Assembly: GCA_902767175.1 (NCBI GenBank)
Contig: CACXGH010000117.1
Location: 1 to 5,798, forward strand
Length of the DNA: 5,798 bases
Direction: 5' to 3'
Source of the DNA: an uncultured Ruminococcus sp.
GTDB taxonomy: Bacteria; Bacillota; Clostridia; Oscillospirales; Acutalibacteraceae
Program-made: the position numbers and the translations under genes
Notes under the pieces: model-generated
What the model saw: the letters and a program-made list of their open reading frames with translations, nothing else
The model's database searches: none
What the model was told of the DNA's origin: nothing
In this document: piece by piece, positions 1 to 4,686 of the stretch
Position numbering within the stretch: position 1 is the first letter of the stretch
Layout: each line of letters starts with the position of its first letter

Positions 1-75
1 AGGAGCTAAAGCTCCCCGACGTCTGTTGACGGCGTCGCTCGCTCCAATCAAGCGAGCTTGTTGGAGCTTTGCTCC
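1..75. repeat. Cluster of small palindromes
   Basis: Almost every base here can pair. GGAGCT (2-7) pairs with AGCTCC (10-15). CGACG (17-21) pairs with CGTCG (33-37) across 11 bases. GCTCCAA plus CAAGC (41-47, 49-53) pairs with GCTTG plus TTGGAGC (56-60, 61-67), giving a 12-bp stem with one bulged T at 48. GGAGC (63-67) can instead pair with GCTCC (71-75). No T-run follows, so it is not a normal intrinsic terminator. The look is that of a dispersed intergenic palindromic element. That reading is inference, because only one copy of this exact sequence is in the window; a different hairpin cluster lies at 5736-5798. It could also be the tail of an upstream transcription unit. Confidence 0.6.
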
Positions 76-285
76 TTGTTTAACATATTATTTTTGACAG
101 GCGGATCAGATTTTCGTCATACATTTTAAGGTTGTCAAAAGGATTTTGTGTAAGAGTACAAAAAAGGAGAAGTAAGACATATGCTGAACCGAATGTCATT
201 GTTTATTTATCGGTTATTATGGATATACCATTGATTAAAATAGTAAAAAAGTCATAATTTATATATTTTCTTATAAGCTCCTTTA
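76..285. other. AT-rich intergenic stretch
   Basis: No substantial reading frame is convincing here. A perfect TTGACA box lies at 94-99, but the best -10 at normal spacing (CATACA, 118-123, 18-base spacer) is poor. TTTTGACA (92-99) and TGTCAAAA (133-140) form an 8-bp inverted repeat spaced by 33 bases. An AAGGAG at 164-169 precedes a 17-codon frame, listed separately. The rest (235-285) is very AT-rich and probably acts as upstream promoter sequence for the operon. Confidence 0.5.
181..234 (+). CDS. Possible 17-residue hydrophobic peptide
   Basis: A short ATG-to-TGA frame encodes MLNRMSLFIYRLLWIYH. AAGGAG at 164-169 lies 11 bases before the ATG, slightly longer than ideal. The peptide is hydrophobic and aromatic with two arginines. 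It lies upstream of the recognised -10 box at 286-294, so it would need its own promoter; the TTGACA at 94-99 is the only candidate and its -10 is weak. With so few codons the frame may be chance. No function can be assigned. Confidence 0.15.
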   Translation: MLNRMSLFIYRLLWIYH

Positions 286-312
286 TGTTATAATGAATAC
301 CATGAGGAGCTT
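275..312. promoter_or_regulatory. Inverted repeat flanking the -10 box
   Basis: AAGCTCC (275-281) and GGAGCTT (306-312) are exact inverted copies of 7 bases spaced by 24. They bracket the extended -10 element and the predicted start of transcription. That placement would suit an operator, but the half-site spacing is long and no regulator gene is nearby. The same AGCTCC core occurs in the palindrome cluster at 1-75, so it may instead be a remnant of that element. Role uncertain. Confidence 0.25.
286..294 (+). promoter_or_regulatory. Extended -10 promoter of the operon
   Basis: TGTTATAAT contains a perfect TATAAT (289-294) preceded by TG one base upstream (286-287), the extended -10 form read by the housekeeping sigma factor. 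The -35 region at about 266-271 (TTTTCT) is weak, which extended -10 promoters tolerate. Transcription would begin near 301, leaving a leader of about 135 nt before the first gene at 436. It is the best promoter seen upstream of the four-gene operon. Confidence 0.7.
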
Positions 313-342
313 GTATTATTATCAAAGCATGGTATGATAATA
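297..342 (+). promoter_or_regulatory. Alternative stems at the leader start
   Basis: ATACCATG (297-304) can pair with CATGGTAT (328-335). TATTATC (317-323) can pair with GATAATA (336-342). The 3' arm of the first stem lies in the loop of the second, and the 5' arm of the second lies in the loop of the first, so the two would form a pseudoknot or compete. The first stem starts about at the predicted transcription start, so part of its 5' arm may not be transcribed. No known riboswitch family is recognised. Confidence 0.25.
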
Positions 343-350
343 GCGGCGCA

Positions 351-384
351 TTTCTGATTAAAAGTGTCTGCTTTTAATCAGAAA
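351..384 (+). promoter_or_regulatory. 14-bp hairpin in the operon leader
   Basis: TTTCTGATTAAAAG (351-364) pairs perfectly with CTTTTAATCAGAAA (371-384) around a 6-base loop, TGTCTG. It sits about 50 bases after the predicted transcription start and about 50 before the first start codon. No T-run follows it on either strand, so it is not a standard terminator. A role in transcript stability, pausing or protein binding is possible. The structure is seen directly; the function is inferred. Confidence 0.5.
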
Positions 385-435
385 ACAGTATGAGATAATA
401 ATTATGAATTCTGAATTACAAAGGGGAGTGTTGAT

Positions 436-786
436 ATGCTTCTGATAGGCTATAACAGGTGCTCCACCTGCAAAAAAGCAAAGGTGTGGCTTACGGAAAA
501 CGGCTTTGAATTTGAAGAAAGACCTATTATGTCAGAAAACCCGACAGAGGAAGAACTCCGTATATGGATAGAAAAAAGCGGACAGTCTGCCGATAAATTC
601 TTTAATAAAACCGGACATTATTTCAGCGAGCTGAATTTAAAAGCAGAACTTCCGGATATGCCCGAGCAGGAGAAAATACATATACTCTCCCTTGACGGCA
701 GACTTGTCAGACGCCCTCTGCTGATAGACGGCGATACAGTGCTTGTGGGCTTTAAGGTCAAAGAATGGGAAAAAGCCCTGCTGTGA
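436..786 (+). CDS. Spx/ArsC-family thioredoxin-fold protein (YusI-like)
   Basis: A 116-residue protein of the ArsC/Spx family (PF03960 type), cytosolic. Residues 1-20 form the typical first strand and helix with a C-x-x-C motif, Cys9-Ser-Thr-Cys12, followed by KKAK. Near the C-terminus, RRP at 92-94 and the DGD-x-x-LVGFK pattern (98-107) match the conserved C-terminal half of the family, where an arginine near 92 supports the active-site cysteine. The KFFNKTG stretch (54-60) and overall length resemble Bacillus YusI more than true Spx or the classical ArsC. Family members reduce thiols or arsenate, or (Spx) bind RNA polymerase; which applies here is unknown. No arsenic genes are nearby, so arsenate reduction is not supported by context. 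AGGGGAG (422-428) lies 7 bases before the ATG. It is first in the operon, 39 bases before the radical SAM gene. Confidence 0.9.
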   Translation: MLLIGYNRCSTCKKAKVWLTENGFEFEERPIMSENPTEEELRIWIEKSGQSADKFFNKTGHYFSELNLKAELPDMPEQEKIHILSLDGRLVRRPLLIDGDTVLVGFKVKEWEKALL

Positions 787-825
787 GAATGTGACCTTCC
801 CGATAAAGCATGAGGAGAATTTAAT

Positions 826-2775
826 ATGAAGGATTTTTTACCCATAACCCGTGAAGATATGCATAAACGAGGGTGGAACGAGGTAGATTTTACATTCGTT
901 ATCGGCGATGCCTATGTAGACCACCCTTCATTCGGTCCTGCTATAATAAGCCGTGTGCTTGAAGATGCGGGATATAAGGTCGGCATTATCGCACAACCCG
1001 ATTGGAAGGACGAAAACAGCATAGATGTTTTCGGTGAGCCGAGACTCGGCTTTCTCATCAGTGCGGGAAACATGGACTCTATGGTAAACCATTACTCCGT
1101 ATCAAAGAAGCGCCGTGAAAAGGATATGTATACTCCCGGAGGCGTAATGGGAAAACGCCCCGACCATGCTACGGTTGTTTACGGTAATCTGATAAGACGG
1201 AAATATAAAAAGAAACCCGTGATAATAGGCGGAATTGAAGCAAGTCTCAGACGAATGGCGCACTATGACTATTGGGACAATACACTCAAGCGCTCAATAC
1301 TTCTCGACTCACAGGCGGATATTATTTCATTCGGCATGGGGGAGCGCTCTATAGTCGGTATAGCCGATGCACTTGACAGCGGTATACCTGTATCTGATAT
1401 AACATTCATCAAGGCTACAGCGTATAAAGCTAAAAGCCTTGACACACTTCCCGATAATCATATCGTTCTGCCGTCATATAAAGAGCTTAAAGCGGATAAA
1501 CTGAATTACGCAAAAAGCTTTTATATTCAGTATACAAATACTGACCCATACTCAGGCAGAGTGCTTGCAGAGCCGTATGACGACTGTTATGTTGTACAGA
1601 ATCCCATGTCAGAGCCGCTTACTCAGGAGGAAATGGACAGGGTATATGCACTCCCGTATATGAGGACATACCACCCGTGCTATGAACCTTACGGCGGTAT
1701 TGATGCAATAAGGGAGGTAAAATTCAGCCTTATAAGCAACCGTGGGTGCTTTGGCGGCTGTTCATTCTGTGCGCTGACATTCCATCAGGGAAGAATAATC
1801 CAGACAAGAAGCCACGAGTCTATCATTAAGGAGGCTGAGCTTCTTATTCAGGACCCCGATTTCAAGGGATATATACATGATGTAGGCGGCCCTACGGCAA
1901 ATTTCCGTGCACCTGCCTGCGATAAACAGCTGAAGCACGGTGTATGTCCGAATAAACAATGTCTTTTCCCGAAGCCGTGCAAAAACCTTAAGGTAGACCA
2001 CAGCGATTATCTGGAACTGCTGCGCTCCCTGCGTTCGCTCAAGGGGGTCAAAAAGGTCTTTATCCGTTCGGGAATACGCTTTGACTATATCATGGCTGAC
2101 CCTGACGATACATTTCTGAAGGAAATGTGTAAGTACCATATCAGCGGACAGCTAAAGGTAGCGCCCGAGCACGTTGCAGACCCTGTACTTTCAAAAATGG
2201 GCAAGCCCGAAAACAGTGTCTACCGTGCATTCTGCAAAAAATACGCATCTGTCAATAAGGCTCTCGGCAAACCGCAGTTTTTAGTACCATACCTCATGTC
2301 ATCGCACCCCGGCTCCACACTTAAGGAGGCAATAGCACTTGCCGAGTATCTCCGTGACACAGGCTGCAGCCCGGAGCAGGTGCAGGATTTCTACCCGACA
2401 CCGTCAACGCTTTCTACCTGTATGTACTATACGGGAGTAGATCCCCGCACAATGCAGCCCGTATATGTCGCACATGACCCTCATGAAAAGGCAATGCAAA
2501 GGGCGCTTATACAATATAAGGAGCCAAAAAACTATGACCTTGTTCATGAAGCGCTGACAAAGGCGCACCGCACCGACCTTATAGGATTCGAGAAAAAATG
2601 CCTTATCAGACCGAGAAACAAAAACGATGTACGCCCTCGCAAAACAGAGAGAGAGCTTACACCCGAGGAGAAAAAATACGGTATTTCGTTTGATAAATAC
2701 GACAGTATACAGAGAGCCTCCTCAAACGGCAGGACAGGCTCTAAACCAAAAGCTAAAAAGAAAAATCATAAATAA
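826..2775 (+). CDS. ygiQ: YgiQ family radical SAM protein (UPF0313)
   Basis: A 649-residue protein of the YgiQ/UPF0313 family, whose substrate is not known. The N-terminal third (about 1-290) is the family-specific domain (Radical_SAM_N type), with conserved-looking stretches such as DAYVDHPSFG (28-37) and GGIEASLRRMAHYDYW (135-150). The radical SAM core follows: NRGCFGGCSFC holds Cys308, Cys312 and Cys315 in the C-x3-C-x2-C motif that binds the 4Fe-4S cluster used to cleave S-adenosylmethionine. A second cysteine set, Cys365, Cys374, Cys379 and Cys385, may hold an auxiliary cluster or zinc. QLKVAPEHV (442-450) and DFYPTPSTLSTCMYYTG (521-537) are typical of the C-terminal half. The last 50 residues are basic and poorly conserved-looking (KPKAKKKNHK). 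Length fits Firmicute members, shorter than the E. coli protein. GAGGAG (812-817) lies 8 bases before the ATG. Expected cytosolic. Internal frame intact. Confidence 0.95.
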   Translation: MKDFLPITREDMHKRGWNEVDFTFVIGDAYVDHPSFGPAIISRVLEDAGYKVGIIAQPDWKDENSIDVFGEPRLGFLISAGNMDSMVNHYSVSKKRREKDMYTPGGVMGKRPDHATVVYGNLIRRKYKKKPVIIGGIEASLRRMAHYDYWDNTLKRSILLDSQADIISFGMGERSIVGIADALDSGIPVSDITFIKATAYKAKSLDTLPDNHIVLPSYKELKADKLNYAKSFYIQYTNTDPYSGRVLAEPYDDCYVVQNPMSEPLTQEEMDRVYALPYMRTYHPCYEPYGGIDAIREVKFSLISNRGCFGGCSFCALTFHQGRIIQTRSHESIIKEAELLIQDPDFKGYIHDVGGPTANFRAPACDKQLKHGVCPNKQCLFPKPCKNLKVDHSDYLELLRSLRSLKGVKKVFIRSGIRFDYIMADPDDTFLKEMCKYHISGQLKVAPEHVADPVLSKMGKPENSVYRAFCKKYASVNKALGKPQFLVPYLMSSHPGSTLKEAIALAEYLRDTGCSPEQVQDFYPTPSTLSTCMYYTGVDPRTMQPVYVAHDPHEKAMQRALIQYKEPKNYDLVHEALTKAHRTDLIGFEKKCLIRPRNKNDVRPRKTERELTPEEKKYGISFDKYDSIQRASSNGRTGSKPKAKKKNHK

Positions 2776-2783
2776 TCACATCA

Positions 2784-2792
2784 AGGGAGGTG
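2784..2792 (+). promoter_or_regulatory. Ribosome site that sets the nfeD start
   Basis: AGGGAGGTG is a near-perfect Shine-Dalgarno sequence. It overlaps the in-frame GTG at 2790, so that GTG cannot sensibly be the start. It lies 6 bases before the ATG at 2799, which is therefore chosen. Confidence 0.85.
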
Positions 2793-2798
2793 AATAAT

Positions 2799-3233
2799 AT
2801 GAGTATGCTCTGGGTATGGGTAATCGTTATTGTTGCCGCTGTCTTATTGGAAGCGACATCTCCGATACAGCTTGTATCTATATGGGCAGCTATTTCGGGA
2901 GTTGTGGCGCTGATACTTTGTCTGTGCAATGTTGATATGGCGATACAGATAATAGTGTTCCTTGTGCTTACGGTAATACTTATCATTCTGACAAGACCGC
3001 TTGCCAAAAAAATGACTAAGTTCCCTAAAGCCGCAACAAATGCAGACAGAAATATCGGCAAGACAGGCAGAGTTACAAAAATAACCGATGAAGAAATGGG
3101 TATATTCCGTGTAAAGGTAGAAAACAACGATTGGTCAGCCACTACCGAGGACAGCAGGGCACTTCCTGTCGGCACTGAGATAAATGTCCTCAGAATAGAA
3201 GGCGTAAAGCTTATCGTTGCAGAAAAAAAATAA
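2799..3233 (+). CDS. NfeD-like membrane protein, short form
   Basis: A 144-residue NfeD-family protein lacking the ClpP-like protease domain of long NfeD. Hydrophobic segments at about 4-18, 27-45 and 49-65 anchor it in the membrane. After the positively charged RPLAKKMTK (66-74), the soluble C-terminal part (about 85-144) has the OB-fold pattern of the family: IGKTGRVTKI (86-95), a strand around FRVKVENNDWSA (103-114), then GTEINVLRIEGVKLIVAEK (125-143). Such short NfeD proteins are partners of SPFH slipins, as in E. coli YbbJ with QmcA (YbbK), and are thought to stabilise or modulate slipin assemblies at the membrane. The slipin gene follows after 28 bases, which supports the same role here. 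It begins 23 bases after the radical SAM gene. The upstream GTG at 2790 would add three residues but lies inside the ribosome site. Confidence 0.9.
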   Translation: MSMLWVWVIVIVAAVLLEATSPIQLVSIWAAISGVVALILCLCNVDMAIQIIVFLVLTVILIILTRPLAKKMTKFPKAATNADRNIGKTGRVTKITDEEMGIFRVKVENNDWSATTEDSRALPVGTEINVLRIEGVKLIVAEKK

Positions 3234-3261
3234 AACTAACAGAGAAGAGAGGTAATTTTTT

Positions 3262-4377
3262 ATGTCACCATGGCTTATAGCAGTAATAATCATTTTCGCA
3301 GTAATAATTCTTATTGTAGTTTCAAACATCAAGATAGTTCCGCAGGCCAATGCTTTTGTAATAGAGCGCTTCGGCGTATACTACAAGACATGGCATACGG
3401 GAATTCATGTTAAAGTTCCGTTCATGGACAGAATTGCAAGAAAAGTATCCCTCAAGGAGCAGGTCGTTGACTTCGAGCCGCAGTCAGTTATCACAAGGGA
3501 TAACGTATCAATGCAGATAGACACAGTCGTATATTTCCAGATCACCGACTCAAAGCTTTATGCATACGGTGTTGAGAGACCTATAATGGCAATCGAGACA
3601 CTTTGTGCTACAACACTCAGAAACATCATCGGTGAGCTGGAGCTTGATAATACGCTTACATCAAGAGATAAGATAAACGAAAGAATAAGAGAGATACTTG
3701 ACGAAGCTACCGATGCATGGGGCATTAAGGTAAAGCGTGTGGAGCTGAAAAATATTCTTCCGCCGAGAGAGATACAGATTGCCATGGAGAAGCAGATGAA
3801 GGCAGAGCGTGAGCGCCGTGCAAGAATCCTCGATGCGGAGGGCGAAAAGACAAGTCAGATACTTGTTGCAGAAGGTCACAAGGAAGCCGCAATACTTCGT
3901 GCAGAGGCTATCAAGGAGACAAAGATAAGAGAAGCACAGGGTGAAGCAGAGGCTATCATCGCAGTACAGACAGCTTTTGCAAACAGCCTTAAAATGCTTA
4001 ATGAAGCAGCTCCGTCAGACAGAGTAATAGCTCTGAAATCACTTGAGACATTTGCACAGGTAGCAGACGGCAGAGCGACAAAGATAATCATTCCTTCAGA
4101 CATACAGAACATGGCAGGACTTGCAACATCGCTCAAGGAGCTTATAGTTGACGGCAATGTAGATCAGACCCCCAAGGAGCATAAGGACGAGCTTGGCAAT
4201 ACATCACAGAAGGCAGCAGCTATACCGTCTACAGGTTCAGCGGCACCTAAAGCTGCAGCACCGGCAGTACCTGCTGTAAACACAGTACAGCGAAACAGTT
4301 CGCCGCTTCCTCCGCTGCCGGGAGTGAGACCTCCGCAGAACACAGGCAGCTACGGTACCGGCTTTGCTAACGGCTGA
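3262..4377 (+). CDS. SPFH-domain slipin (QmcA/paraslipin type)
   Basis: A 371-residue SPFH/stomatin-family protein. A single N-terminal hydrophobic anchor (about 4-20) is followed by the band-7/SPFH domain (about 24-180), with the typical VPQANAFVIERFG start (26-38), GIHVKVPFMDRI (47-58) and DNVSMQIDTVVYFQITD (80-96). A helical region (about 172-240) is rich in Ala and Glu, with repeated AEG/AEA patterns (192-230) that form the oligomerising coiled coil. The stretch SLETFAQVADGRATKIIIPSD (260-280) is family-like. The final 70 residues form a low-complexity Ala/Pro/Ser tail ending in a Pro-rich PLPPLPGVRPP (348-358) and a Gly/Asn end; it is longer than in compact relatives and probably disordered. 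Slipins assemble into large rings or cages on membranes and organise membrane microdomains or protease complexes. AGAGAGG (3246-3252) lies 9 bases before the ATG. Last gene of the operon, 85 bases before its terminator. Confidence 0.93.
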   Translation: MSPWLIAVIIIFAVIILIVVSNIKIVPQANAFVIERFGVYYKTWHTGIHVKVPFMDRIARKVSLKEQVVDFEPQSVITRDNVSMQIDTVVYFQITDSKLYAYGVERPIMAIETLCATTLRNIIGELELDNTLTSRDKINERIREILDEATDAWGIKVKRVELKNILPPREIQIAMEKQMKAERERRARILDAEGEKTSQILVAEGHKEAAILRAEAIKETKIREAQGEAEAIIAVQTAFANSLKMLNEAAPSDRVIALKSLETFAQVADGRATKIIIPSDIQNMAGLATSLKELIVDGNVDQTPKEHKDELGNTSQKAAAIPSTGSAAPKAAAPAVPAVNTVQRNSSPLPPLPGVRPPQNTGSYGTGFANG

Positions 4378-4396
4378 CAAATTAATATACTCCCAA

Positions 4397-4458
4397 AAAC
4401 ACTGAATAAATCATGCCATACGGCTCAGCAATACAGGCAGCGGATCAAATCAGTGTTT
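4397..4458 (+). other. Long-loop inverted repeat before the terminator
   Basis: AAACACTGA (4397-4405) and TCAGTGTTT (4450-4458) are exact 9-base inverted copies enclosing 44 bases. The pair lies just after the slipin stop codon and directly before the terminator stem. It could form an outer helix in the 3' untranslated region. Within its loop ATACGG (4418-4423) is complementary to CCGTAT in the terminator's 5' arm (4471-4476). Function unknown. Confidence 0.3.
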
Positions 4459-4462
4459 CCAT

Positions 4463-4498
4463 AAGAAAGACCGTATCACATTGGATACGGTCTTTCTT
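4463..4498 (+). terminator. Intrinsic terminator of the four-gene operon
   Basis: A perfect 15-bp stem: AAGAAAGACCGTATC (4463-4477) pairs with GATACGGTCTTTCTT (4484-4498) around the loop ACATTG. The 3' side is T-rich and runs out as TTTCTTTG. On the minus strand the same core is followed by TTTCTTATGG, so it may also stop transcription coming from the convergent gene at 4687-5798. It is the only strong terminator in the window. Confidence 0.9.
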
Positions 4499-4686
4499 TG
4501 TGTATGCGCTGTACCCAAAGGACACAGCACCGATGACTGATATTTTTCTGATAATGCTTTTATACAGTGCGGCATATTGTCATCAGGTCTATTTGATATC
4601 AGAATAAGCTGACATCGGAGTAACTCTGCTATTCATGCGTGCAGACACTGACCGCTGATCTGACAGATCTTTCACTCTGTCAAGAC
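4499..4686. other. Convergent intergenic region with nested inverted repeats
   Basis: No gene is convincing here. Four short complementary pairs nest in the correct order: CCGATG (4530-4535) with CATCGG (4613-4618), CTGATAT (4537-4543) with ATATCAG (4596-4602), CTGAT (4548-4552) with ATCAG (4582-4586), and ATGC (4554-4557) with GCAT (4572-4575). Closer to the minus-strand gene, TGACAGA (4661-4667) pairs with TCTGTCA (4676-4682), 4 bases past that gene's stop. GATCTG-A-CAGATC (4657-4669) is an overlapping alternative palindrome. Neither has a T-run, so a terminator for the minus gene is doubtful. Confidence 0.4.

Noticed and set aside
1..75. CRISPR repeats
   Set aside because: The palindromes are not regularly spaced, are not identical to each other and have no spacers between them.
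351..384. Leader hairpin as an intrinsic terminator
   Set aside because: No T-run follows the stem on either strand, so it is kept only as a leader structure.
404..445. 13-codon frame overlapping the start of the first operon gene (MNSELQRGVLICF)
   Set aside because: No ribosome site lies before its ATG and its own coding sequence contains the ribosome site of the real gene; translational coupling cannot be ruled out but is not supported.
436..786. Naming the first gene arsC or spx
   Set aside because: No arsenic resistance genes are nearby, and the C-terminal half resembles YusI-type members more than either; only the family is safe.
618..845. Minus-strand open frame of 75 codons
   Set aside because: It lies opposite the Spx/ArsC-family gene, gives a Ser-rich composition typical of an antisense shadow, and has no family resemblance.
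1762..2139. Minus-strand open frame of 125 codons
   Set aside because: It is fully inside the radical SAM gene, opposite its catalytic region, and has no recognisable protein features.
2790..2798. GTG start for the nfeD-like gene
   Set aside because: The GTG lies inside the Shine-Dalgarno sequence itself; ATG at 2799 has proper spacing.
2753..3175. Minus-strand open frame of 140 codons
   Set aside because: It is antisense to the nfeD-like gene; its hydrophobic pattern simply mirrors the membrane segments on the other strand.
3558..4157. Three overlapping minus-strand frames (75, 72 and 93 codons)
   Set aside because: All are antisense to the SPFH and coiled-coil parts of the slipin gene and read as low-complexity shadows.
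4413..4607. Plus-strand frame of 64 codons after the slipin
   Set aside because: It runs straight through the intrinsic terminator stem and has no ribosome site before its ATG.
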